In this document: positions 18,111 through 26,744 of the stretch, one piece after another
How the letters are laid out: every line of letters starts with the position of its first letter
How positions within the stretch are numbered: the first letter of the stretch is position 1
Source of the DNA: an uncultured Roseicyclus sp.
GTDB lineage: Bacteria > Pseudomonadota > Alphaproteobacteria > Rhodobacterales > Rhodobacteraceae
Reading direction: 5' to 3'
DNA: 64,000 bases
NCBI GenBank assembly: GCA_947500415.1
Contig: CANMRT010000002.1
Location: 434,001-498,000, forward strand
Program-made: the position numbers and the translations under genes
The notes under the pieces: generated by a model
What the model was told of the DNA's origin: nothing
The model's database searches: none
The model's input: the letters and a program-made list of their open reading frames with translations, nothing else

Positions 18111-18140
18111 CCCCCGGGCACGCCAATGCACGCCCGAGGG
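18111..18140 (-). other. Intercistronic hairpin after the sugar-binding-protein gene
   Basis: CCCCCGGGC (18111-18119) and GCCCGAGGG (18132-18140) pair over eight of nine positions with a 12-base loop. It lies in the 114-bp gap between the binding-protein gene and the first permease gene. Such hairpins commonly protect binding-protein mRNA or cut down transcription into the permease genes. There is no T-run, so it is not a strong terminator. Confidence 0.45.
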
Positions 18141-18193
18141 TCAGGGAGAGGTAGGCCCGCCACGCCAAGCGCCGCGGGCCCGAAGTCACTGGC

Positions 18194-19528
18194 TTACTGC
18201 CAGGTGTAGTAGCCTTCTTCTTCCATCAGGGCGCGGGTGCGCTCTGCGATGCCGTCAAGCGCTTCCTGCGGGTCAAGACCCTCAGTCAGGACCTGAGACA
18301 TCGTGGTGCCGATATCAGCATTGATACGACCCCATGGCGGGATGATCGGGCGCCAATCGGGATCAGCGTCCGCCAACGCTTCACCGAAGACGGACGACCA
18401 GGGGTACTGGGCGTTGAGCTCTTCGTTGGCATAGGTCGAGAAGCGCGATGGGTTCCCACCGGCCATAGCCACGGCCAGATCGCCCTCACGGCTGGTCAGC
18501 CACTGCATCAGCAGGAAGGCCGCTTCGGGGTTTGCCCCGTTGCGTGGGATGGCGATACCGAAACCACCGGTCTGCGACGCGCACTGGGTGCCGCACGGAT
18601 GCGGAGCCCAACCAACGTTGCCAGCAACGGTCGACCGGCTTTCATCCTCAAACGTTGCCGCGAAAGCAATCGAGTCAAGGAACATGGCCGCCTGGCCTTG
18701 TGCAAAGGCATTGGCGGCTTCTGCCGGACCGAAGGCGCTGGAGCCTTCCGGACCACACTCAACGATGGAGCGCAGAGCTTCCGCCGCGGCTACACCTTCG
18801 GGCGAGTTGATGCTCGGCTCCCAACCGTCGCCGAACACACGACCGCCAAGTGGGGCGAGGTGCAGAAGGAACGCGTGGGACGCCTGGTGGCCCGATGCCG
18901 CGCGGGAGGCGACGCCACCCATGCCCGGAACCAGTTCAGGGATCTCACAGGCCAGCGCCAGGAAATCGTCATAGGTTTCAGGGACTTCCAGACCGTGCTC
19001 TTCGAACACATCCGTGCGGTAGTACAGAACCGACGTCTCAGAGCCGAACGGCAGACCATAAAGCGAGCCCGTCGGACCCGGCAGATAGCCACGCTCACCA
19101 CCAGCAACACCGATGTTCTGAACATAGCCGTCGATCAGGTCTTCGGCGTCATAGTTCGGATCGGCCAGACGCGGGTTCATGAAGAACGGCGCAAGGTTCA
19201 GGATCTGATCCGCATAGACATAATCGGCCTTCGAGAAGACCACGTAGGCGATCATGTCGTAGGCGCCTTCGTCGAGGGCCAGCTCAAGTGTCTGACGCTC
19301 GCGCATGTCGAGGTAGGGAAGCATATCCACCTCAACCTCGATGCCGGTCTGCGCGGTAAACTCGGGCAGAACCTCCATCACAGCATTGTAGTGCGGGTGC
19401 GCGGGGAAGTTCACGATCAGTGTCGTGCCCTCATACTCCGCGTACGGGTTCGCATGGCCGTCGGCATAGGCCGCGCCCGTCAGGGCGACCCCCGCGACCA
19501 TTGTGGTTGTTAAGAGTTTCTTCAGCAT
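18194..19528 (-). CDS. ABC transporter sugar-type substrate-binding protein
   Basis: Periplasmic binding protein of 444 residues (extracellular solute-binding family 1) with a Sec signal peptide, MLKKLLTTTMVAGVALTGAA, cleaved near YADGHA. GPTGSLYGLPFGSETSVLYYRTD (in part), TYDDFLALACEIPE and GGFGIAIPRNG are family patterns. GGGAGG directly precedes an ATG at 19534 and is 6 bases from the ATG at 19528, so the latter is the better start. The ligand should be a sugar, polyol or related polar compound, and the catabolic neighbours are FGGY kinase and class II aldolases. Second gene of the leftward operon. Confidence 0.88.
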   Translation of the reverse strand: MLKKLLTTTMVAGVALTGAAYADGHANPYAEYEGTTLIVNFPAHPHYNAVMEVLPEFTAQTGIEVEVDMLPYLDMRERQTLELALDEGAYDMIAYVVFSKADYVYADQILNLAPFFMNPRLADPNYDAEDLIDGYVQNIGVAGGERGYLPGPTGSLYGLPFGSETSVLYYRTDVFEEHGLEVPETYDDFLALACEIPELVPGMGGVASRAASGHQASHAFLLHLAPLGGRVFGDGWEPSINSPEGVAAAEALRSIVECGPEGSSAFGPAEAANAFAQGQAAMFLDSIAFAATFEDESRSTVAGNVGWAPHPCGTQCASQTGGFGIAIPRNGANPEAAFLLMQWLTSREGDLAVAMAGGNPSRFSTYANEELNAQYPWSSVFGEALADADPDWRPIIPPWGRINADIGTTMSQVLTEGLDPQEALDGIAERTRALMEEEGYYTWQ

Positions 19529-19560
19529 ACTCATCCTCCCAGTTTGCTGATGGGGCGCTT

Positions 19561-20649
19561 TTACAGCGCCATTTCCGTTGTCTTGTCGAACAGGTGCAGC
19601 CCTTCTGGCCGCACCGCAAAGCGCAGGGTTTCCCCCAACGCGATAGGTGTTTCCGATTTCAGCTCGACCGTGACCTTGGCCCCGCCACAGTCACAGATCA
19701 GCACCGACTGCGCGCCGATGTATTCCGAGACCACAACATTCAGGTCGAGGCTTTGGTCGCTCGGTGCATTGGCGTCGAACTCCAGGTCGGACGGGCGCAC
19801 GCCAAGCGTTGCCTGATGAACAGCCTTCGCTTTCGCACGGGCCGCCAGCGCATCGGGCAACCGGATATCAAACCCCTGCCCCTTCGCACGCAGATCGCCA
19901 CCATCCTCAACCAGGTCAGCTTCAAGAAAGTTCATCGGCGGCGAGCCAAGGAAGCCCGCCACGAATTTGTTGACCGGGTTCTTGAACAGCTCCGTCGGCG
20001 TGCCCTGCTGCTGAATATGCCCGCCATGCATGACCACGATCCGGTCGGCCAAGGTCATGGCCTCAATCTGGTCGTGGGTGACGTAGATCATGTTCTTCTT
20101 GACGTTCTGACGCATCAGCGCCAGTTCCGCCCGCATCTGCCCACGAAGCTTCGCATCCAGATTAGACAGCGGCTCGTCAAACAGGAAGGTGGAGGCATCG
20201 CGGCACAGCGCACGACCCATCGCAACGCGCTGGCGCTGACCGCCTGACAACTCACCGGGCTTGCGCGCAAGGAAGTCGGAAAGGCCAAGCATTTCCGCCA
20301 CCTCCTTGACCTTCTTGTCGATCACGTTCTGCGGCGTCTTCTGCAAACGCAGACTGAACGACATGTTCCGCGCGACGTTCATATGCGGGTAAAGCGCGTA
20401 GTCCTGAAACACCATCGCGATGTCCCGGTCCTTGGGGTCCTTCGCGCTGATCGGCTGGCCGTCCATGTAGATCTCACCTTCCGAGACCGTCTCCAACCCA
20501 GCCAGCATCCGCAGGGTCGTGGATTTCCCACAACCAGACGGGCCAACCAGCACGGTGAATTCATGCTCGGCCATCTCCAGCTCAATACCATGCAGGACCT
20601 CAACGACCCCGTATCGCTTGACCAGATTTTCAAGACGGATTGTTGGCAT
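19561..20649 (-). CDS. Carbohydrate ABC transporter ATPase (UgpC/MalK type)
   Basis: ATPase of 362 residues with the C-terminal OB-type regulatory domain of MalK/UgpC proteins. Walker A GPSGCGKST is at 36-44, the Q-loop at MVFQDYALYPHM, the signature LSGGQRQR in the middle of the NBD and Walker B in FLFDEPLSNLDAKLR. The ATG at 20649 follows GGGAAGGGAA. It is the first gene of the leftward importer operon, unusual in that the ATPase precedes the binding protein. A TGTATACA operator-like palindrome lies 32 bp before the start. Confidence 0.9.
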   Translation of the reverse strand: MPTIRLENLVKRYGVVEVLHGIELEMAEHEFTVLVGPSGCGKSTTLRMLAGLETVSEGEIYMDGQPISAKDPKDRDIAMVFQDYALYPHMNVARNMSFSLRLQKTPQNVIDKKVKEVAEMLGLSDFLARKPGELSGGQRQRVAMGRALCRDASTFLFDEPLSNLDAKLRGQMRAELALMRQNVKKNMIYVTHDQIEAMTLADRIVVMHGGHIQQQGTPTELFKNPVNKFVAGFLGSPPMNFLEADLVEDGGDLRAKGQGFDIRLPDALAARAKAKAVHQATLGVRPSDLEFDANAPSDQSLDLNVVVSEYIGAQSVLICDCGGAKVTVELKSETPIALGETLRFAVRPEGLHLFDKTTEMAL

Positions 20650-20680
20650 CGATTCCCTTCCCGGACTTTGGAACAGCATT

Positions 20681-20690
20681 CTGTATACAA
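20681..20690. promoter_or_regulatory. GntR-type operator CTGTATACAA between importer operon and gntR
   Basis: Core TGTATACA at 20682-20689 is a perfect palindrome in the 128-bp divergent region. The same core recurs before the MBL-fold hydrolase gene (21489-21500) and twice before the mttB-like gene (26745-26766). A weaker related stretch, TTGTAAATATCCAA, follows at 20698. Placement suits control of both the importer operon and the repressor gene itself. Confidence 0.7.
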
Positions 20691-20777
20691 ACTAGATTGT
20701 AAATATCCAAAATTGCATTTCCCACTGGAATGATCTACTGCTGGCAAGACCAATCGACGCATAGGGCGAGGCCAAAC

Positions 20778-21443
20778 ATGGCGAAAGCAGTTGAAAAACA
20801 AGCCACATCCGGGCGCGGCTCCACCGTGCAGAGGATCGAAGCCGCCCTCACCGCCGAAATCTCCGCCGGCGCCCTCGCCCCGGGTGAGCGGATCGATGAA
20901 GTCAAACTGACTGAACGCTTCGGCGTATCCCGCACCCCCGTCCGCGAAGCGCTATCGCGCCTGGTCGCCCAAGGCATCCTTATTCCTGGCGAAAAGCGTG
21001 GCGTTCGCGTAGCTGAATATTCACGCGAGCAATTGGCGCAAATCTTTGAAGCTATGCATGAAATTGAGGCTGCATGTGCTCGCGTCGCCGCCCAACGCCT
21101 GACCCTTTTGGCCCGGGTTGAGATCGAAGCCGCACAGGCAAATTGTATGGCTGCGGCCAAGGCCGGTGACCGCCCCGCGTACCTTGCTGCGAATGAGGCT
21201 TTCCACCTCGCCATCTACAAGGCCACCGGCAATCCTTACATGGCCGAAATCGCCTCAGAATTCCGCAACCGTACGGGTGCGGCCCGCGCCAAGAAGTTCT
21301 CCAAACCCGAGGATTTGCTGGCCTCCGCTAAAAGCCACGAAAAGCTGATCGCCCTCATCTTCTCCGAAGATTCGAATGCCGCCTCCGATGGCATGAGAGA
21401 GCATATGGCCCGCTCTTTCCGGGAAACTTTGGCCGTCAACTGA
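20778..21443 (+). CDS. GntR/FadR-family transcriptional regulator
   Basis: DNA-binding regulator of 221 residues. The winged helix-turn-helix (residues about 15-80) contains RIDEVKLTERFGVSRTPVREAL, the classic GntR recognition pattern. The helical C-terminal FCD domain keeps the acidic and histidine metal/ligand positions (ANEAFHLAIYKATG, SHEKLI, MREHMARSF). The ATG at 20778 is preceded by GGCGAGG. It lies between two operons that both carry the TTGTATACAA palindrome and is the obvious candidate to bind it, most likely as a repressor released by a pathway intermediate. Binding is inferred from position and motif class. Confidence 0.88.
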   Translation: MAKAVEKQATSGRGSTVQRIEAALTAEISAGALAPGERIDEVKLTERFGVSRTPVREALSRLVAQGILIPGEKRGVRVAEYSREQLAQIFEAMHEIEAACARVAAQRLTLLARVEIEAAQANCMAAAKAGDRPAYLAANEAFHLAIYKATGNPYMAEIASEFRNRTGAARAKKFSKPEDLLASAKSHEKLIALIFSEDSNAASDGMREHMARSFRETLAVN

Positions 21444-21488
21444 GGGCCTCTGCATTTTTCGGCTTGCATTCGCACACACAGATGGCAC

Positions 21489-21500
21489 TTTGTATACAAA
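21489..21500. promoter_or_regulatory. GntR-type operator TTTGTATACAAA before the MBL-fold gene
   Basis: A perfect 12-bp palindrome about 30 bp before the ATG at 21530 and after the gntR stop. It is the best copy of the shared TTGTATACAA element in this window. Its position suggests a separate regulated promoter for the hydrolase-HAD-aldolase-kinase genes. Confidence 0.72.
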
Positions 21501-21529
21501 CGTGACTCGACCTGCGGAGGGATGTGCAA

Positions 21530-22465
21530 ATGGGCGTTCAGGAAACCAAGATCTATCCGATCAACACCGGCTGGCTAGAGGCCGACCTTGGCACCTACAC
21601 TTTCTGGAAAGGTCCAGCTGGCAAGAAATTCTGGAACCCCGTCTACTGCCACTACGTTGACACCGGCACCCACAAGATCCTTGTAGATACAGGCCTGTGT
21701 GACGAAGAACGCGCCACCAAATACCACCACAAATGCGACAAGCGCGGCTGCCTTCAGGTCCACGAACACCTCGAACAGAAGCTCGGCGTTCACCCCGATG
21801 AAATCGACGCCATCGTCTTCACACACCTGCACTGGGACCACGTGCAGAACATGAAGCTCTTCAAAAACGCACGCTACATCGCACCCAAGGCCGAAATCGA
21901 AATGGCCTACAATCCCCTGCCCCTCTATTACCGCACCTATGAGAGCGGCTACCTCGGCATCGAACCGGCCTACGCGGGCTGCGTCTTTGAAGCTGTCGAT
22001 GATGAATGCGAAGTCCTGCCCGGCATCACCATGTTCCACACTCCCGGCCATTCCGTCGGCCACATGGCCGTGACCGTTGCCACCGCCGCTGGTGATATCG
22101 TTCTCGCAGGCGACGCCATCTTCCAGGAACGCAATCTGGAACCCTGCGCGGCGGAAGGCTGGCGCTACTGGGTCCCCGCCCGTTTCGTGAACTCCTTCGA
22201 GGGTTGGAAATCTGTGGAGGAACTGGACAAACGCGCCGACGTGATCCTGCCCTGCCATGATGAGGCTGCCAACGCGCGCTCGGACGTCTTCCCCTACGAT
22301 GGCATGCCCCTGCGCAAACGCCGCCAATTCATCCCCGGCTTCCAATTCTACTTCGGCGACATGCCCGCAGGCTCCGTTGGCAAAGCCGCGCCCGCAATGA
22401 AGCCGGAAGAGGTCGAAGGCTACCTCGCCAGCCTCACCGACCCGAAAGACATGGCCGAAAATTAG
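21530..22465 (+). CDS. Metallo-beta-lactamase-fold hydrolase, AHL-lactonase-like
   Basis: MBL-fold enzyme of 311 residues. The metal motif HxHxDH is His99-Leu-His101-Trp-Asp103-His104, followed by the GHSVGH histidine near residue 180 and GDAIF with the bridging Asp. Overall pattern and length resemble the N-acyl homoserine lactonase family, which opens lactones. In this operon a sugar-lactone or ester substrate is more plausible than a quorum signal. The ATG at 21530 is 9 bases after GGAGG; an in-frame GTG six bases upstream is less well spaced. The gene is directly behind a strong operator copy. Confidence 0.86.
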   Translation: MGVQETKIYPINTGWLEADLGTYTFWKGPAGKKFWNPVYCHYVDTGTHKILVDTGLCDEERATKYHHKCDKRGCLQVHEHLEQKLGVHPDEIDAIVFTHLHWDHVQNMKLFKNARYIAPKAEIEMAYNPLPLYYRTYESGYLGIEPAYAGCVFEAVDDECEVLPGITMFHTPGHSVGHMAVTVATAAGDIVLAGDAIFQERNLEPCAAEGWRYWVPARFVNSFEGWKSVEELDKRADVILPCHDEAANARSDVFPYDGMPLRKRRQFIPGFQFYFGDMPAGSVGKAAPAMKPEEVEGYLASLTDPKDMAEN

Positions 22466-22469
22466 TAAG

Positions 22470-23273
22470 ATGCAGGCGCTCGACAGCCTTATGGAGGTGG
22501 CCGATCAATTCGACGCCATCGTCCTGGACCAATGGGGCGTGCTGCATGACGGCACCACGCCCTATCCCGGTGCTGTCGAAGCCATCCATGCTTTAAGAAC
22601 ATCCGGTAAGCGTTTGTCTGTGCTCTCAAACTCTGGCAAGCGCGCCGCCCCCAATGCAGCCCGCATCACCGACATTGGCTTCCCCGAGGATGCCTTTGAG
22701 GTCGTCATGACCTCCGGTGAAGCCCTCTGGCAAGACATCGTCGCAGGCCGCATCCCCCACAGCCGCTTTCATCCCATCACCCGCGACGATGGTGACGCAG
22801 AGCGGTGGGCGGAAGGTCTGCAAATCACCCTCACCGAAACCGACCCGGACGCCGTCCTCCTCATGGGCCTCCCCGATGCGGGCGCCGACCATAGGCTCCC
22901 TGCAAACCTGCCCGTCTATTGCACCAACCCCGACCGCGCCTCACCCCGCGCGGGCGGCGTCACCGTGGTCTCTCCCGGCGCGCTCGCCCACGACCACAAG
23001 GATAACGGCGGCGACGTCACCTTCTACGGCAAGCCCCACGAACCCATCTTCCGCGCCGTCGAGCAGGCCCTTGGCACTACAAATCTGCTTATGGTCGGCG
23101 ACAGCTTGGAACACGATATTGCTGGCGGCCACGCCGCAGGCTGGTCCACCGCCTTCATCCGCGGCGGCCTTCACGCCAGCGCCTTCACTGGCGACCACGC
23201 CGAAACCATCCACACACTCGCCACCGCAGAGAACACACCACTTCCCACCTATCACCTTGCTCATCTAGGGTAG
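22470..23273 (+). CDS. HAD-superfamily phosphatase, subclass IIA (TIGR01459-like)
   Basis: Cytoplasmic phosphatase of 267 residues related to NagD. The nucleophile motif is IVLDQWGVLHDG (about 16-27), motif II is VLSNSGKRA, and motif III/IV is FYGKPHEPIF with MVGDSLEHDI near the C-terminus. This matches the TIGR01459 subgroup, whose substrates are not established. It lies 4 bp after the MBL-fold gene and 4 bp before the aldolase gene, so it belongs to the same pathway and presumably removes a phosphate from an intermediate or by-product. Confidence 0.86.
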   Translation: MQALDSLMEVADQFDAIVLDQWGVLHDGTTPYPGAVEAIHALRTSGKRLSVLSNSGKRAAPNAARITDIGFPEDAFEVVMTSGEALWQDIVAGRIPHSRFHPITRDDGDAERWAEGLQITLTETDPDAVLLMGLPDAGADHRLPANLPVYCTNPDRASPRAGGVTVVSPGALAHDHKDNGGDVTFYGKPHEPIFRAVEQALGTTNLLMVGDSLEHDIAGGHAAGWSTAFIRGGLHASAFTGDHAETIHTLATAENTPLPTYHLAHLG

Positions 23274-23277
23274 CTTC

Positions 23278-24243
23278 ATGTCCCAACCCGCTGATTTCGC
23301 AGCCTTCCGTGCCCTATCCGCCCGCCTCGGCCAGGATCCGCTTCGCGTCCAGGGCCCCGGCGGAAACACCTCCATCAAGGAAGGTAGCACGATGTGGATC
23401 AAAGCCTCCGGCACCGAATTGGCGGAGGCTGAGACCAAGGACATCTTCGTGGCCGTCAACCGCGACGCCGCCCGGGCCGAGGCCCACGGCGCAGGCGACG
23501 GGACCTGCAAGGCCACTGTTCTTGACCCCGCGCAAACCCTGCGCCCATCCATCGAGACGACCTTCCACGCCGCCCTCGACTGGCCCGTCATTGCCCACAC
23601 CCATTCCATCGCCACGCTCACCCATGGCGTTGCCCCCGAAGGCCGCGCCTCCGCCGCCGAGAAGCTGAAAGGATTGCCGCACGCCTTCGCCTCTTACGCG
23701 AAACCTGGCCTACCGCTGACCACCGAAATCCTCGGCAAGATAAATTCCGAAACCAAAGTGATCGTGCTGGAAAATCATGGGCTTATCATCTGCGGTGAAA
23801 GTGTTTCAGCGGTCCACGACCTCACCGAAGAGGTCGAATCCCGCCTCGCCATGCCGCCCCTTCGCGATATGGTTGAACCATTGAACGACCCTGTCCCGGA
23901 AGGCTTCCATTGGGCCGCAGAGGGCTGGATCGCCCAAAGCGTTCGCGCCTGCGCCCTCGCCCAATCCGGCTCCTATTACCCCGACCACGTCGTCTTCCTC
24001 CGCCCGGCACTTCCGACCGAAGACAGCGACGCCAACCCGCCCGTAATCCTCAAACCCGGCCAAGGCATCCTCCTGCGCGACGACGCGACCCCAAGCCAAC
24101 GCGCCATGCTGCGCTGCCTGTCTGACCTGTTAATCCGCCTGCCCGACGACTGGCACCCCGAAGCCATCGGTCCAGACGCAGAGGCCGAGCTCCTCAATTG
24201 GGACGCCGAGAAATACCGTCAGGCCCTGGCAGCCCGCCAATGA
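23278..24243 (+). CDS. Class II aldolase/adducin family protein (second of two), with C-terminal extension
   Basis: Protein of 321 residues, about 100 longer than typical fuculose-phosphate aldolases. The N-terminal two thirds is the aldolase fold: GPGGNTSIKEGSTMWIKASG (in part; about 27-45), the zinc pair in IAHTHSIATLTHG and the third histidine in VLENHGLIICG. The first is like the N-terminal domain of rhamnulose-type and short-chain-dehydrogenase-fused aldolases. Residues about 215-321 form an extra domain without a motif I can name. ATGA overlap with the FGGY kinase gene couples aldolase and kinase, as in pathways where a sugar is phosphorylated and then split. Confidence 0.85.
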   Translation: MSQPADFAAFRALSARLGQDPLRVQGPGGNTSIKEGSTMWIKASGTELAEAETKDIFVAVNRDAARAEAHGAGDGTCKATVLDPAQTLRPSIETTFHAALDWPVIAHTHSIATLTHGVAPEGRASAAEKLKGLPHAFASYAKPGLPLTTEILGKINSETKVIVLENHGLIICGESVSAVHDLTEEVESRLAMPPLRDMVEPLNDPVPEGFHWAAEGWIAQSVRACALAQSGSYYPDHVVFLRPALPTEDSDANPPVILKPGQGILLRDDATPSQRAMLRCLSDLLIRLPDDWHPEAIGPDAEAELLNWDAEKYRQALAARQ

Positions 24244-25505
24244 CCCTCTCCCTCTCCCTCGGCCTCGATCTCGGCACCTCCGGCCTGCGCTCCGCCGTCG
24301 TCGATGCAACCGGCGCCGTGCTCAGCACCGCGCGTGCCACCTACCCAGACACACACGGCGCAGCGGCATGGTGGGACGGCGCACACGCCTGCCTGACCGC
24401 CCAAATCGCCGAGATGCGCCAAACGGGGCTCGACCCGTCCGATATCGCGCGCATCGGCATCGACGGCACCTCCGGCTCCATGGTCCTGACCGACGCAGGC
24501 CTCACCCCCGTCTCTCCAGCCCTGATGTATAACTCCGGCGGCTTCACGGCCGAGGCTCAGGCCATCGCCGCCCACGCCCCCGATCCCCACATCACGCGCG
24601 GCCCAGGTTCCGCTCTCGCTCGCATGTTGCGCCTGCAATCGCAGGCCACAGGTGCCGCCCATCTGCTCCACCAGGCCGACTTCATCGCGGCCAAGCTCAT
24701 GGGCCAAGGCGGCTACACCGACCACAACAACGCGCTCAAAACCGGCTACGATCCGGAAACCGAGAGCTGGCCCAATTGGGCCGAGGCTGCGGGCGTCAAC
24801 ACGGCCCTCCTGCCCAAACCCCTTCCCGCAGGCGCGCCCATCGCGCCCATTGCGTCCGACGTCGCGCAGGCCTTCGGCCTTTCCACCGACACCGTCATCC
24901 ACGCGGGCACCACCGACAGCATCGCCGCGTTTCTCGCGGCTGCACCGCTTCAAAATGGCGCCGCCGTCACCTCGCTCGGCACCACTCTGGCGATCAAACT
25001 GCTCAGCCCCGTGCGCATCGACGCGCCCGACATCGGGCTCTATTCCCACCGCCTCGGCGACGGCTGGCTGGTCGGTGGCGCGTCAAACACCGGCGGCGGC
25101 GTGCTGCGCCACTACTTCTCCGACGACCAACTCAAAACGCTCTCCGCGCAGATCGATCCTGCCGCCGACAGTGGTCTCGACTACTATCCGCTCCTCACGA
25201 CCGGCGAACGGTTCCCGATCAACGACCCGAACCTCGCCCCGCGCCTCACGCCGCGACCTCAAAGCGACGTGCACTTCCTGCACGGTCTCCTCGAATCCAT
25301 CGCTCGGATCGAGGCGCGCTGTTACGCCGAGATGGAAGCACGCGGGGCCACCAAATCCGCCGTCATCTACACCGCAGGCGGCGGCGGCGCGAACGCAACA
25401 TGGACTGCCCTGCGCGCTCGCATCTTGCGCGCCGAAACCCGCCCCCCCGACCAGACCGAGGCCTCCGTCGGCATCGCCCGCCTCATCGCCCAAACCGCTG
25501 GCTGA
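24240..25505 (+). CDS. FGGY-family carbohydrate kinase
   Basis: Sugar kinase of 421 residues, short for the family (usually 480-550). The N-terminal phosphate-binding motif GLDLGTSGLRSAVVD is at about 8-22. WWDG and GIDGTSGSMVL fit the xylulokinase branch; TSLGTTLAIKLL and the C-terminal YTAGGGGANATW are the second phosphate and adenosine elements. The product would be a sugar phosphate for the aldolase encoded upstream. Pentulose, tetrulose or deoxy-ketose substrates are all possible. Last gene of the rightward operon; its stop is followed at once by a short repeat region. Confidence 0.87.
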   Translation: MTLSLSLGLDLGTSGLRSAVVDATGAVLSTARATYPDTHGAAAWWDGAHACLTAQIAEMRQTGLDPSDIARIGIDGTSGSMVLTDAGLTPVSPALMYNSGGFTAEAQAIAAHAPDPHITRGPGSALARMLRLQSQATGAAHLLHQADFIAAKLMGQGGYTDHNNALKTGYDPETESWPNWAEAAGVNTALLPKPLPAGAPIAPIASDVAQAFGLSTDTVIHAGTTDSIAAFLAAAPLQNGAAVTSLGTTLAIKLLSPVRIDAPDIGLYSHRLGDGWLVGGASNTGGGVLRHYFSDDQLKTLSAQIDPAADSGLDYYPLLTTGERFPINDPNLAPRLTPRPQSDVHFLHGLLESIARIEARCYAEMEARGATKSAVIYTAGGGGANATWTALRARILRAETRPPDQTEASVGIARLIAQTAG

Positions 25506-25506
25506 G

Positions 25507-25578
25507 ATCTGCTCAACTGAACGCATTTTTCAGGAAAAATCTGCTCAAGTGAACGCATTTGCTTTCAGCTGAGCGCAT
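25507..25578. repeat. Direct-repeat cluster between the FGGY kinase and AbrB-family genes
   Basis: Two 22-bp direct repeats at 25507-25528 and 25539-25560 differ at one base; their shared core is CTGCTCAA(C/G)TGAACGCATTT. A third, degraded copy, TTTCAGCTGAGCGCAT, is at 25563-25578 (12 of 16 matches). The spacing from first to second is 32 bp, about three helical turns. Between the first two lies the inverted repeat ATTTTT-CAGG-AAAAAT. It could be an operator array for the downstream membrane-protein gene or a small duplication. It is too short to be a CRISPR array. Confidence 0.6.
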
Positions 25579-25663
25579 ATCCGCATTGCGCCGCCACCCA
25601 TGTTCTCCGTCGTCGAAACAGGATAGCACGGGCACACCGACCCTATACAATGCGGCCTCGCCC

Positions 25664-26683
25664 TTGCTCATCCTCGCCCGCACCTACGTAATTTCCGCCC
25701 TCGGCGTCGGCGCATTCTACCTTCTGTCGCTACCACTTCCCTTCCTTCTCGGCCCCATTACAGCCTGCCTGATCGCCGCGCTCGCGGGCCTTAATTTACG
25801 CGGCCAACCCCTCGTGAACGATGCCATGCGCGCCATTCTGGGCGTGGCCGTAGGCGCAACATTGACCCTTCCGGTGGTCCTTTCCATGGGCGCGATGTGG
25901 TCCACGTTGGCGATGATGCCGCTCATGATTGTGGTGATTGGAGCCATTGGAATCCCATATTTTATGCGGCTTTGGGGTTTCGACTTCGCCACCAGCTACT
26001 ATTCCGCCATGCCCGGCGGCCTGCAGGACATGTTGATCTTTGGCGAGGAAGCCGGCGGTGATGTCCGCGCCCTCTCGCTGATCCACGCCACCCGCGTGAT
26101 GGTGATCGTGATGATCCTACCCTTCGTGCTCAGCTTCGCGTGGGAAGTCGACCTCTCCAATCCACCCGGCGCGCCCGCCTCGTCCATCCCAATAAGCCAG
26201 CTCGCCATCATGGCCGCCGCAGGGATCATCGGCTGGCAAGTTGCTAAAAGGATTGGCCTTTTCGGCGCATCCATCCTTGGCCCCTTGATCCTCGCAGCCC
26301 TACTCGCAGTCACTGGCATTCTGCAATCTCGCCCGCCCGCTGAGGCGATTTTCGCCGCGCAATTCTTCATCGGCATGGTCGTCGGCACGAAGTATTCGGG
26401 CGTCACCGGGGCGGAGGTTCGACGCGATGTCGCCGCCGCTTTGGGCTTCTGCGTCATCATTCTGATCCTGGCCCTGATCTTCGCGGAAGTCGCTGTTTTC
26501 TGGGGCCTCGCGCCACACTTGGAGGCGCTTCTGGCCTTCGCCCCGGGCGGTCAGGCCGAGATGACAGTGCTGGCGCTGATCGTCGGTGCGGACGTCGCCT
26601 TCGTTGTGGCCCACCACCTGCTGCGTATTTTCGTCGTGATCCTGGGCGCGCCAATTGCTGCGCGGATATTCGACCGGTCGTGA
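25664..26683 (+). CDS. AbrB-family membrane protein (putative transporter)
   Basis: Polytopic membrane protein of about 339 residues with two related halves, the signature of the Gram-negative AbrB duplication family (not the AbrB regulator). FLLGPITACLIAAL in the first half and SILGPLILAALLA in the second mark the repeat; ATSYYSAMPGGLQDM and FAPGGQAEMTVLAL are paired conserved segments. The family is thought to include exporters or regulators of ammonia/amine traffic, without firm proof. The start is uncertain: TTG at 25664 is used here because homology begins there. TTG at 25559 would add 35 residues with no family pattern and would read through a repeat. No ATG is available near the start. 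Confidence 0.8.
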   Translation: MLILARTYVISALGVGAFYLLSLPLPFLLGPITACLIAALAGLNLRGQPLVNDAMRAILGVAVGATLTLPVVLSMGAMWSTLAMMPLMIVVIGAIGIPYFMRLWGFDFATSYYSAMPGGLQDMLIFGEEAGGDVRALSLIHATRVMVIVMILPFVLSFAWEVDLSNPPGAPASSIPISQLAIMAAAGIIGWQVAKRIGLFGASILGPLILAALLAVTGILQSRPPAEAIFAAQFFIGMVVGTKYSGVTGAEVRRDVAAALGFCVIILILALIFAEVAVFWGLAPHLEALLAFAPGGQAEMTVLALIVGADVAFVVAHHLLRIFVVILGAPIAARIFDRS

Positions 26684-26744
26684 TGCGCGCAATGTCGGCT
26701 CTGACATCGCATTTTTCGCAAATCGGCTAGCTGGGTTGGCCACA

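Noticed and set aside
21530-22465. Quorum-quenching AHL lactonase as the biological role
   Set aside because: The fold and motif fit, but the operon is catabolic and no luxI/luxR gene is nearby; a lactone or ester of the imported compound is more plausible.
25507-25578. CRISPR array
   Set aside because: Only two good copies and one poor one, with a 10-bp spacer; no cas genes nearby.
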